DNA of 33,662 nt. Source: CAZFYZ01 sp964523735. GTDB lineage: Bacteria; Armatimonadota; UBA5829. Made by a program: the position numbers and the translations under genes. The DNA lies in assembly GCA_964523735.1 (NCBI GenBank), contig CAZFYZ010000035.1, positions 1 to 33,662 on the forward strand, given 5' to 3'. Shown piece after piece: positions 7,707 through 15,249 of this stretch (its first letter is position 1; each line of letters starts with the position of its first letter). The notes under the pieces were generated by a model. The model was not told the DNA's origin, searched no databases, and saw only the letters and a program-made list of their open reading frames with translations.

Positions 7707-9002
7707 ATGATTGATAGATACGCTCTTCCGCAGATGCGCGGCATCTGGAGCGAAGAGAACAAGTTTCAGAGTTGGTTAGACGTCGAGATCGCCGTGTGCG
7801 AGGCTCAGGAGTACTTCGGCGCGATACCCGCGGGCACGTCTGAGAAAGTCCGCGCGGGGGCCAAGTTCTGCGTTGAGCGGATCGACGAGATCGAGCGCGA
7901 GACGCATCACGACCTGATCGCGTTCGTCAAGTGCGTCACCGAGAACCTTGGCGAGGAAGGCCGCTACGTCCACTATGGCGTCACCAGCTACGATATCGAG
8001 GACACCGCTACGGCGCTTCGCATGCGCGCGGCGTGTGATCTGATCATAGAGGACCTCGAGGGGCTCGCAGAAGCTCTAGCCAAGCTCGCGCGGGAGCATA
8101 AGCTGACCCCGATGATCGGCCGGACGCACGGCGTCCACGCGGAGCCGGTCACATTCGGGTTCAAGATGGCGGTGTATTACTCGCAGGTCCAGCGCGACAT
8201 CGAGCGCATGCGGCAGGCGCGCGAGGTTATCTCGGCGGGCAAGATATCGGGCGCGGTTGGCATCTTCGGCAACATCGACCCGAGGGTCGAAGAGTTCGTC
8301 TGCGACCGGCTGGGCCTCAAGGCTGCGCCGGTGTCGACGCAGATTATCCAGCGCGACCGGCACGCACAAGTGCTGACGGCGCTCGCACTCGCGGCGGCAA
8401 CCTGCGAGGGGCTTGCGACCGAGATGCGCAACCTGCAGCGGACGGAGATCCTCGAGGTCCAGGAAATGTTCCTGCCGGGTCAGCGGGGCTCGTCGGCGAT
8501 GCCGCACAAGCGCAACCCGTGGAGATTCGAGTCGGTTTGCGGCCTGGCGAAGGTTGTTCGAGGCAACGTGATCCCGGCGATTGAGAACGTTACAAGCTGG
8601 CACGAGCGCGATCTGACCAACTCGGCGGCGGAGCGGATCGTGATCCCGGACTCGTTCCTTGCGACGGATTTCATGCTCCAGTCGCTGACGAAGCTGATGG
8701 GCAAGCTGGAGATCAACGTGGACCGGATGAAGCGAAACCTGGAGATGATGGGCCAGCTCGCGTTCTCCGAGCATGTGCTTCTGGCGCTGATCCGCAAGGG
8801 CCTGACCCGCGACGAGGGCTACAAGATCTGCCAGCGCAACGCGGCCAAGTGCTGGGACCAGAACATCCCCTTCCGCCAGGCGCTGGAGTCGGACCAGGAC
8901 GTCACCTCCCGCCTGTCGCCTGCTGAGCTGGACGAATGCTTCGATCTGCAGCACCACTTTAGGAACGTGGGGACGGTGTTGGAGAGGCTGGGGATTGGGT
9001 GA
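7707..9002 (+). CDS. purB: Adenylosuccinate lyase
   Basis: Acts twice in purine synthesis: SAICAR to AICAR plus fumarate, and adenylosuccinate to AMP plus fumarate. 431 residues, typical of the short bacterial form. The family signature SSAMPHKRNP lies near residues 262-271. GRTHGVHAEPVTFG carries the conserved catalytic-region histidine, and HYGVTSYDIEDTA the substrate-binding segment. The ATG has AGAGG about 7 nt upstream. The gene is the last recognisable pur gene before an insertion of three small non-purine genes. Confidence 0.97.
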   Translation: MIDRYALPQMRGIWSEENKFQSWLDVEIAVCEAQEYFGAIPAGTSEKVRAGAKFCVERIDEIERETHHDLIAFVKCVTENLGEEGRYVHYGVTSYDIEDTATALRMRAACDLIIEDLEGLAEALAKLAREHKLTPMIGRTHGVHAEPVTFGFKMAVYYSQVQRDIERMRQAREVISAGKISGAVGIFGNIDPRVEEFVCDRLGLKAAPVSTQIIQRDRHAQVLTALALAAATCEGLATEMRNLQRTEILEVQEMFLPGQRGSSAMPHKRNPWRFESVCGLAKVVRGNVIPAIENVTSWHERDLTNSAAERIVIPDSFLATDFMLQSLTKLMGKLEINVDRMKRNLEMMGQLAFSEHVLLALIRKGLTRDEGYKICQRNAAKCWDQNIPFRQALESDQDVTSRLSPAELDECFDLQHHFRNVGTVLERLGIG

Positions 9003-9032
9003 TCGTCGCTTATCGGACAGGAGGCTACTCCA

Positions 9033-9302
9033 TTGGAATGGTTGTGGGGCTGGCGAGGTGCTATTGTGGTGGCAGTGGCTGCTCTTCTGGGTTTGGCTGG
9101 TAGGTATACAGAACAGCGACTTGGCAGGCTTAGGCCGATCAACCGATTTCAGGTTCTTCTTGCCTGCCTTGGGCTTGTCGCCTTGACTGTTTCATCAGTC
9201 GCGCCGACCCGTGAGGTGGGCAAAGGCGCACATGTCGTCGCGTGTGCTCTGGTGGTTGCGTCCTGCGCCGCGATGCTCGTCGGCTTGCGCCGTGGACGCT
9301 GA
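9033..9302 (+). CDS. Small predicted membrane protein
   Basis: 89 residues from TTG 9033. AGGAGG at 9019-9024, eight bases upstream, decides the start. Three hydrophobic stretches are visible at about residues 8-23, 39-58 and 69-84, separated by short basic loops (RYTEQRLGRLRP; C-terminal GLRRGR). No family recognised. It starts 30 nt after purB and precedes another membrane protein, so it may be cotranscribed with the purine cluster without being part of the pathway. The good ribosome site and hydrophobic pattern make it likely real. Confidence 0.6.
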   Translation: MEWLWGWRGAIVVAVAALLGLAGRYTEQRLGRLRPINRFQVLLACLGLVALTVSSVAPTREVGKGAHVVACALVVASCAAMLVGLRRGR

Positions 9303-9360
9303 GGGGTGTTCCGTTAGTCTCAGGGGCCGAAGCTCTTGGAAGCCTGATTCGAGGGTTGAC

Positions 9361-9870
9361 ATGAGAAAGTCAGCGGATGTGATCGCTCTCGCTATTGTCG
9401 CCGCTCTGGCGGTGTGGGTCTCGTTTTGCATCCATGATTTCGGGAGCGGTGGGATGACGTGGCTGTGGACTCCGCTCTATGCGGGTTTCCTCAGCCTGTT
9501 TCTGCTACCGCTTGTGATCTGGCGGTTCAAGCGCGTTAAGCTCGTCATCTATCTTGCTTTCCTGTTGTCGGCAGTCGTCTTTGCGGTAGTGCCGACAACA
9601 TCCAGGGACTTCTTCGTGAGGCGGCTAGACAGCCTGCAGCCGGGGATGACGATCAGTCAAGTGGACGTGGCAATGAGGCAATACAGTGGCCGGCGTTACG
9701 ATGGTGGAGTCGTTCGCCGCCAAGACCGGAAATGGCTGCCGGAGAAGTTCGCGAATGCGGATCGCGTAGTCTCATTCAGGCACAGCGATGATAGTGCATA
9801 CAATGCCGATGTGGGTACGGTTTTCTTCAGCAATGGCCGAGTGCTCGGTACTGAATTCTCGCCTGACTGA
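9361..9870 (+). CDS. Membrane protein with BamE/SmpA-like motif
   Basis: 169 residues from ATG 9361; the frame is open upstream to 9211, but that part overlaps the previous gene. Three hydrophobic segments lie at about residues 6-24, 33-53 and 58-77. They are followed by a soluble domain beginning DSLQPGMTISQVDVAMRQYSG, which resembles the PGMT-x-x-x-V motif opening SmpA/OmlA (BamE-like) folds. That domain would face outward if the last membrane segment exits the cell. Beyond this weak motif the function is unknown. Confidence 0.55.
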   Translation: MRKSADVIALAIVAALAVWVSFCIHDFGSGGMTWLWTPLYAGFLSLFLLPLVIWRFKRVKLVIYLAFLLSAVVFAVVPTTSRDFFVRRLDSLQPGMTISQVDVAMRQYSGRRYDGGVVRRQDRKWLPEKFANADRVVSFRHSDDSAYNADVGTVFFSNGRVLGTEFSPD

Positions 9871-9905
9871 TGTTTCTGATGGTCCGGGCAGACGGGTTCT
9901 AAGCA

Positions 9906-10112
9906 ATGCTCTTCATAGCCGGTGCAAACACTCGTCAGAAAGAAGTCGGCCAAACCGTAGAATACTGCGGCTGGTGCCGGGAGGACACGCTGCAGAAGAT
10001 CGTCGAGCAGAGAGTGTGGGTCACGCTCTTCTTCCTGCCGATCTTCCCGGTCAGCAGGCCGGAGCGGTTCCACAAGTGCAGCGTTTGCGGCGGGATAACG
10101 CCCTCCAGGTAG
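9906..10112 (+). CDS. Small zinc-ribbon protein
   Basis: 68 residues with two CxxC knuckles, CGWC near residues 21-24 and CSVCGG near 58-63. They bracket WVTLFFLPIFPVSRPERFHKC. This is the layout of the small zinc_ribbon family in which a TLFF(I/L)PIFP stretch sits between the metal-binding pairs. Role unknown, possibly at the membrane. The stop codon lies inside a 25-bp palindrome (10101-10125), so the last residues, TPSR, are encoded by a repeat that also occurs at 28180-28202. Confidence 0.7.
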   Translation: MLFIAGANTRQKEVGQTVEYCGWCREDTLQKIVEQRVWVTLFFLPIFPVSRPERFHKCSVCGGITPSR

Positions 10113-10125
10113 GATACCTGGAGGG
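10101..10125. repeat. CCTCCAGGTA palindrome
   Basis: CCCTCCAGGTA, a 3-nt centre, TACCTGGAGGG: a perfect 11-bp hairpin that supplies the stop codon of the zinc-ribbon gene. The same palindrome, with one centre base changed, is at 28180-28202 upstream of the RAYT gene. It could also act as a terminator stem. Confidence 0.75.
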
Positions 10126-10131
10126 ATAGGA

Positions 10132-10176
10132 ATAGGGATTTCGCGTCTTCGCCCTTTCGCGCTTTCGCGATTGGGA
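10132..10176. repeat. Single repeat arm before purS
   Basis: A TTTCGCGTCTTCGCCCTTTC-type right arm ending TTCGCGATT, with no left partner nearby. It ends about 24 nt before the purS ATG. Confidence 0.55.
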
Positions 10177-10198
10177 ATCCAATACAGGATAAGGTGCA

Positions 10199-10441
10199 AT
10201 GGCAAAGGTCAACGTATACGTAACTCTCAAACCCTCGCTTCTCGATGCGCAGGGCAAGGTCGTCCAAGGTGCGCTCGAAAACTTGGGCTACTCCAATGTC
10301 TCGGGCGTCCGAATCGGCAAGTATATCGAGCTTGAGATCAATGATGGCAACGGCAAGCTCAATGAGGACGTAGATGATATGTGCCGGAAGCTGCTCTCGA
10401 ACCCGGTGATCGAGGACTACAGGTTCGAGATAGAGCAGTAG
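10199..10441 (+). CDS. purS: FGAM synthase subunit PurS
   Basis: 80 residues. Small dimeric subunit that bridges PurQ and PurL in the three-part formylglycinamidine synthase. The family pattern is clear: VNVYVTLKPSLLDAQGKVV at the start, LGYSNVSGVRIGKYIEL in the middle, and LLSNPVIEDYRFEIE at the end. GGATAAGG lies about 6 nt before the ATG. A separate purS with short purQ and purL is the Gram-positive/archaeal-type arrangement rather than the single large PurL of Proteobacteria. Confidence 0.95.
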   Translation: MAKVNVYVTLKPSLLDAQGKVVQGALENLGYSNVSGVRIGKYIELEINDGNGKLNEDVDDMCRKLLSNPVIEDYRFEIEQ

Positions 10442-10455
10442 GGTCAGAAGGAAAA

Positions 10456-10566
10456 CGCAATCGCGAAATCCCGAAAGTCAGAAAGGAAGAAATGGGGTTT
10501 CTAGTTTTCTAGCTTTCGGGATTTCGCGATTAGGTCTCCCTTCCCCTTTCGTGTTTTCGTGATTGA
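10456..10566. repeat. Palindromic repeats between purS and purQ
   Basis: Left arm 10458-10493 (CAATCGCGAAATCCCGAAAG) pairs with right arm 10494-10533 (AGCTTTCGGGATTTCGCGATT). The core AAATCCCGAAA / TTTCGGGATTT equals the ends of the RAYT-flanking element at 28-29 kb. A B' arm follows at 10541-10565. Confidence 0.8.
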
Positions 10567-10587
10567 GTCCGGAGGAGCAGGACCAGT

Positions 10588-11334
10588 ATGAAATTCGGTG
10601 TTATACAATTTCCAGGCTCGAACTGTGACCAGGATGCTTACTATGCTGTGAGGGATGTTCTCAAGCAGCCGGTAGAGTATGTCTGGCACAAGTCGACCGA
10701 TGTTTCGGGGTTCGATTGCATCATAATCCCGGGTGGGTTCAGCTATGGCGACTACCTGCGCACGGGGGCAGTCGCGCGGTTCAGCCCGGTCATGAACGCG
10801 GTGCAGGAGTTCGCGGACAACGGCGGGCGAGTGATCGGAATCTGCAACGGCTTCCAGATCCTCTGCGAGGCCCACCTGCTGCCCGGGGCCCTGATCCCGA
10901 ACAACACCCTCAGGTTCCGGTGTAAGTATGTCAATGTTCGGGTCGAAAACACAGAGACCGATTTCTCAAACCAGTGCTCCAAGGGCCAGGTCCTGCGCAT
11001 TCCTATAGCTCACCACGGCGGTCAGTACTACTGCGAACCCGAGACACTCAAGTGGCTCGAGGAACACGACCGCGTCCTCGTGCGCTACTGCGACGAGAAC
11101 GGCGGTCTCTCAGACGACGCCAACCCCAACGGCTCGATCTCACACATCGCCGGTATCCTCAACGAGCGCGGCAACGTCGCCGGCATGATGCCGCACCGAT
11201 GGCAACTTCATTATGAAATCAATAGTCGCGAGGCTTGCATAAATGGCAGTGGCAACAGAACCCGGAAGCAGAACCGTCGAGAACACCACCCCGATAGCGC
11301 CCGAAATCTATCGACAGATGGGTCTGATGGATGA
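10588..11334 (+). CDS. purQ: FGAM synthase glutaminase subunit PurQ, 3' end frameshifted
   Basis: Class I glutamine amidotransferase that supplies ammonia to PurL. The body is normal: MKFGVIQFPGSNCDQDA start, IIIPGGFSYGDYLR oxyanion region, nucleophile Cys86 in GICNGFQILCEA, and catalytic His203 in GMMPH. In the family this is followed by P-E-R with the catalytic Glu and a short tail. Here PH is followed directly by RWQLHYEINSR, and the frame runs 92 nt into purL. From 11198 the next frame reads TDGNFIMKSIVARLA then TAA at 11240-11242, touching the purL ATG, which is a normal PurQ ending. A deletion of length 3n+2 (roughly 30-40 nt) between two GCACC sites would explain both. Either a real mutation that should inactivate glutamine use, or an assembly error. 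Confidence 0.9.
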   Translation: MKFGVIQFPGSNCDQDAYYAVRDVLKQPVEYVWHKSTDVSGFDCIIIPGGFSYGDYLRTGAVARFSPVMNAVQEFADNGGRVIGICNGFQILCEAHLLPGALIPNNTLRFRCKYVNVRVENTETDFSNQCSKGQVLRIPIAHHGGQYYCEPETLKWLEEHDRVLVRYCDENGGLSDDANPNGSISHIAGILNERGNVAGMMPHRWQLHYEINSREACINGSGNRTRKQNRREHHPDSARNLSTDGSDG

Positions 11335-13498
11335 GGAGTACCAGCAGGTTGTTGATATCCTGGGACGGCATCCCACCTACACCGAAGTCGGCATGTACGC
11401 CGTCATGTGGAGCGAGCACTGCGGCTACAAGTATTCCCGCCCGATCCTGAGGCTCTTCAAGAAGTACAAAGAGGCCATCGATGGCGCGGGGCTGGAGAAC
11501 GCTGGTATCATCGACATCGGCGATGGGCTCGGGATTGCGATGAAGATGGAGAGCCACAACCACCCGTCCGCGGTCGAGCCCTTCCAGGGCGCGGCGACCG
11601 GGGTGGGGGGAATCCTCCGCGACATCTTCACGATGGGTGCCCGGCCGATCGCGTCGATGAACAGCCTGCGGTTCGGCAGCCTCGATGACGCCCGCAACAG
11701 GTATCTCTTCGAGCACGTGGTCGGTGGGATCGGGTTCTACGGCAACTGCGTTGGCGTTCCGACCGTCGGCGGAGAGGTCTACTTCGAAGACTGCTACTCC
11801 GGCAATCCGCTGCTGAACGCGATGTCGGTCGGTATCCTCAAGCACGAGGATGTAGCCCTTGCCAAGGCTGAGGGAGTGGGCAATCCCGTGCTTCTGGTCG
11901 GCTCGCGCACTGGTCGAGATGGCATCCACGGCGCGACGTTCGCCTCAGTCGAGCTGGGGCCGGACTCAGAGAGCAAGCGCCCCAACGTGCAGATCGGCGA
12001 CTCCTTTATCGAGAAGTGTCTGATCGAGGCCACCCTCGAAGCCCTCAAGACCGGTTACGTGGTCGGAATTCAGGACATGGGCGCGGCGGGAATCACCTGC
12101 TCCACCTGCGAGACATCCGCCAAGGCTGGCACGGGAATGAAGATCGACTGCCGCAAGGTCCCGCTGCGCGAGGCGACCATGACCCCCTACGAGATCATGC
12201 TCAGCGAGTCGCAGGAGCGCATGCTCGCGATCGCGGCCAAGGGTCACGAGGACGAAGTCGCCAACGTGTTCAAGAAGTGGGGCCTGAACGCAGTCGTCGT
12301 CGGTGAGGTAACTGACGACGGCCTGGTCCACGTCTACGATGGCGACGAGCTGGTTGCCCAGGTCCCCGCGAAGTCGCTGGCAGATGACGCACCGACCTAC
12401 GAACTTCAGATCGAGGAACCCGCGTATCTTAAGGGTGTCCAGAACTACGACCTCTCGACGATCCCTGAGCCCGCGGATTACAACGAGGCCCTGCTGAGAC
12501 TGATGGGCACGCCATCGATCGCCAGCAAAGAGTGGGTCTACGAGCAGTATGACCATATGGTTCAGACCAACACAGCCGTGATGCCTGGCTCGGACGCGGC
12601 AGTGATCAGGATTCGCGGGACGAAGAAGGCCATCGCTATTACTACCGACTGCAACGGCCGCTACTGTTATCTGGACCCATACGTCGGCGCGCAGATCGCG
12701 GTCGCAGAGGCCGCGCGCAACCTGGCCTGCTCCGGCGCAAGGCCCATGGGAGTCACCGACTGTCTCAACTTCGGCAACCCTGAGAAGCCGGAGGCGTTCT
12801 GGCAGTTCAAGACCGCTGTCGAGGGCATGGCTGAGGCCTGCGAGTTCTTCGGAGCCCCCGTCGTGAGTGGCAATGTGAGTTTCTACAACGAGACCCCCGA
12901 TGGCGCCATATATCCGACCCCCACAGTCGGCATGCTTGGCCTGATTGAAGACGTGGACAAGCGATGCACGTCGGAGTTCAAGAAGCCTGGCGATGTGATC
13001 GCGCTGGTGCACGGAGGGCAGGCTGGTAGTCTCGGAGGCAGTGAGTATCTCAACGCGATCCACGGCCTGGCGGTTGGAAAGCCGCCGGCTCTTGATATGG
13101 TGACTGAGAAGCGCGTGCAGAATGTTGTGCTTCAAGCCATCCGGCAAGGGCTTCTATCTTCGGCGCATGACTGTTCGGACGGAGGTCTGGCGGTCACACT
13201 TGCAGAAGGTTGTATATTGGGAAAGCTCGGTGCGGAGGTATCCTTATCGGTAGATTGCGGCACAGCGGCTGCTCTCTTTGCGGAGACGCAGTCGCGCATT
13301 GTCGTGTCTCTGCCGGAGGACAAGCTGAGTGACCTCAAGGAGATAGCCGGCGGCTGTCGCGTCGACCTTACCATTCTTGGCAAGGTCGGCGGGAGCAACT
13401 TGGCTATCGGCGTAAACGGCCGACCGGTCGTGAATCTTACAGTATCCGAGATCGAGGACACCTGGCGCACCGCGATCGTTCGGAAGATGGAAGCCTAG
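11243..13498 (+). CDS. purL: FGAM synthase large subunit PurL
   Basis: ATP-dependent synthetase subunit converting FGAR to FGAM, with ammonia from PurQ. 751 residues, the short PurLSQ form. Signatures are VGMYAVMWSEHCGYKYSRP, then ESHNHPSAVEPFQGAATGVGG (substrate and ATP site), AGITCSTCETSAK in the first half, and GSDAAVIRI and SAHDCSDGGLAVTLAE in the second half of the duplicated fold. The ATG immediately follows the inferred ancestral purQ stop (TAAATG), so the pair was translationally coupled. GCGAGG lies about 9 nt upstream. No damage is seen in PurL itself. Confidence 0.98.
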   Translation: MAVATEPGSRTVENTTPIAPEIYRQMGLMDEEYQQVVDILGRHPTYTEVGMYAVMWSEHCGYKYSRPILRLFKKYKEAIDGAGLENAGIIDIGDGLGIAMKMESHNHPSAVEPFQGAATGVGGILRDIFTMGARPIASMNSLRFGSLDDARNRYLFEHVVGGIGFYGNCVGVPTVGGEVYFEDCYSGNPLLNAMSVGILKHEDVALAKAEGVGNPVLLVGSRTGRDGIHGATFASVELGPDSESKRPNVQIGDSFIEKCLIEATLEALKTGYVVGIQDMGAAGITCSTCETSAKAGTGMKIDCRKVPLREATMTPYEIMLSESQERMLAIAAKGHEDEVANVFKKWGLNAVVVGEVTDDGLVHVYDGDELVAQVPAKSLADDAPTYELQIEEPAYLKGVQNYDLSTIPEPADYNEALLRLMGTPSIASKEWVYEQYDHMVQTNTAVMPGSDAAVIRIRGTKKAIAITTDCNGRYCYLDPYVGAQIAVAEAARNLACSGARPMGVTDCLNFGNPEKPEAFWQFKTAVEGMAEACEFFGAPVVSGNVSFYNETPDGAIYPTPTVGMLGLIEDVDKRCTSEFKKPGDVIALVHGGQAGSLGGSEYLNAIHGLAVGKPPALDMVTEKRVQNVVLQAIRQGLLSSAHDCSDGGLAVTLAEGCILGKLGAEVSLSVDCGTAAALFAETQSRIVVSLPEDKLSDLKEIAGGCRVDLTILGKVGGSNLAIGVNGRPVVNLTVSEIEDTWRTAIVRKMEA

Positions 13499-13505
13499 AT
13501 AGGGA

Positions 13506-13626
13506 CCTGATCGCGAAATCCTGAAAGAAGCGAAACCCCGAAATCCGTTTTCGGGCTTTCGCCAGTTTCGGGTTTTCGCGATATGACTCTCTTTTCGTGC
13601 TTTCTCGATTTCGTGTTTTCGTGATC
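13506..13626. repeat. Palindromic repeats between purL and purF
   Basis: Arm A (13508-13543, TCGCGAAATCCTGAAAG then GCGAAACCCCGAAA) pairs with A' (13546-13582, TTTCGGGTTTTCGCGAT). A B' arm (13590-13625) follows. The right end is about 18 nt before the purF start. Confidence 0.78.
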
Positions 13627-13643
13627 TCCCGTGAAGGCGGACT

Positions 13644-15077
13644 ATGGAGTATTTGGACAAGCCTGAGTTAGCAGAGGAATGTGGAGTTTTCGGGGTCTTC
13701 GGCGACAACGCGGACGTCGCCAGGATCGCTTTCTTTGGGATATTCTCCCTGCAGCATCGCGGCCAGGAGAGCGCGGGGATAGCTGTATCTGACGGCGAGC
13801 GCACAAGGATGCACCGCGACATGGGTCTCGTGACCCAGATATTCCAGGAGGAGCGGCTGGCTGAGCTCACTGGGCATATCGCCATCGCCCACACCCGCTA
13901 CTCCACCACCGGTTCCAGTGTCCTCCGCAATGTCCAGCCAATGCTCTGCGAGTCCGACTTCGGCTCCATCGCGCTTGCCCACAACGGTGACCTCATCAAC
14001 GCAGCCGATATCCGCGAGGAGATGCAGTCCGAGGGCATCGACTTCGAGACCACCAACGATACCGAAGTCATAGTAAAGCTGATCGCTAACTCAGGTGCCA
14101 CCACGATCGAAGACGCGGTCGCAGAAGCGATGGCGAAGATCCGCGGAGCCTACGCCGTCCTGATCATGACCCGGGACAAGCTCATCGGCATCCGCGACTC
14201 GCACGGTATCCGACCGTTGTGCATCGGCCGGCTCAACGGTAGTATGCACGTTCTTGCGTCAGAGACCTGCGCTCTTAACACAATCGGCGCCCAGTTCGTC
14301 CGCGAAGTCGAGCCCGGCGAGATGGTGGTCATCGACCGTAACGGGCTTACTGAGCGGCAGGCGATCCCCAAGCGAGGCAGCGCCCTGTGCGTCTTCGAGT
14401 ATGTCTACTTTGCCCGGCCGGACAGCGCCTTTTATGGCAAATCGGTGCACGAAACGCGGCGGCGAATGGGGCAAGAGCTTGCTCGTGAGCATCCCTGCCC
14501 GGGAGCGCATGTAGTCTTCCCGATTCCCGACACGGGCACGCCGCACGCGATCGGCTTTGCCAACGCCTCCCGAATCCCATACACCGAGGGCGTGATCAAG
14601 AACCGCTACATCCACCGTACGTTCATCCAGCCCGACCAGCGCATGCGCGAACTCGGCGTGCGAATGAAGCTCACCCCTCTCAAAGAAAGCCTCTCCGGCA
14701 GGCGTGTGGTCATGGTGGAGGATTCGATCGTGCGAGGCACCACCACCCGCCATACGATCAAGATGATCCGTGAAGCCGGCGCCGTCGAAGTTCACGTCCG
14801 GATCGCGTCTCCGCCCTACAAGCACTGCTGCTTCTACGGCATCGACACCTGCGACCAGGACGCGCTGATAGCCTCCAAGCTTTCAATCGAGCAGATCAGG
14901 GAGTTCATCGGCGCTGACAGCTTGGGCTACCTTAGCCTTGCAGGCCTCGTCCGCGCGTGTGGAGTCAAGAAGGACAAGCTCTGCTGTGCCTGCCTCGATG
15001 GCAAGTACCCCGTCGAAATCCCCGACGCCACGCGGGCCAGGAAGATGGTGTTCGAGGAAGCCGCAGCGGTGAAGTAG
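13644..15077 (+). CDS. purF: Amidophosphoribosyltransferase
   Basis: First committed step of purine synthesis: PRPP plus glutamine to 5-phosphoribosylamine. 477 residues. A 12-residue propeptide (MEYLDKPELAEE) precedes Cys13, the N-terminal nucleophile of the Ntn glutaminase domain (ECGVFGVFG, then LQHRGQESAGIA). The PRPP-binding loop is VVMVEDSIVRGTTTRHT. Cysteines in KHCCFYGIDTC and DKLCCACLDGKYP match the [4Fe-4S]-containing Bacillus-type enzyme, which is oxygen-sensitive. GAAGG lies upstream of the ATG. The gene closes the purine cluster; a promoter for the next gene follows within 50 nt. Confidence 0.97.
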   Translation: MEYLDKPELAEECGVFGVFGDNADVARIAFFGIFSLQHRGQESAGIAVSDGERTRMHRDMGLVTQIFQEERLAELTGHIAIAHTRYSTTGSSVLRNVQPMLCESDFGSIALAHNGDLINAADIREEMQSEGIDFETTNDTEVIVKLIANSGATTIEDAVAEAMAKIRGAYAVLIMTRDKLIGIRDSHGIRPLCIGRLNGSMHVLASETCALNTIGAQFVREVEPGEMVVIDRNGLTERQAIPKRGSALCVFEYVYFARPDSAFYGKSVHETRRRMGQELAREHPCPGAHVVFPIPDTGTPHAIGFANASRIPYTEGVIKNRYIHRTFIQPDQRMRELGVRMKLTPLKESLSGRRVVMVEDSIVRGTTTRHTIKMIREAGAVEVHVRIASPPYKHCCFYGIDTCDQDALIASKLSIEQIREFIGADSLGYLSLAGLVRACGVKKDKLCCACLDGKYPVEIPDATRARKMVFEEAAAVK

Positions 15078-15122
15078 ACGAAGGGGTCCTACACTGTCGC
15101 TAGCCTCAGTTTGCATTCACTG

Positions 15123-15151
15123 TTGACAAATGCCCCACGACCGCACATACT
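15123..15151 (+). promoter_or_regulatory. Promoter for the PEP-CTERM gene
   Basis: TTGACA (15123-15128), 17-bp spacer, CATACT (15146-15151). The -35 is perfect and the -10 matches four of six. Predicted leader is about 92 nt, up to the ATG at 15250. Confidence 0.5.
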
Positions 15152-15249
15152 GTAATCTGTAAGGCTGATTGTTAATAGATCGCGCAAAGCCGGGAAAACA
15201 TCGGCAACAAGCGCGGCAGGTCCAACACACATTGCCGAAGGAGAATCGT

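Noticed and set aside
11966..13147. 393-residue antisense frame inside purL, and similar frames opposite dnaB, transaldolase, aminopeptidase and alpha-galactosidase
   Set aside because: Shadows of high-G+C coding sequence; the sense strand carries clear family motifs and the antisense products resemble nothing.
3795..13626. PurR-type operators in the purine gaps (CGAA-rich arms)
   Set aside because: The CGAA words belong to repeats also found far from purine genes, and no spacing like a paired PurBox was seen.
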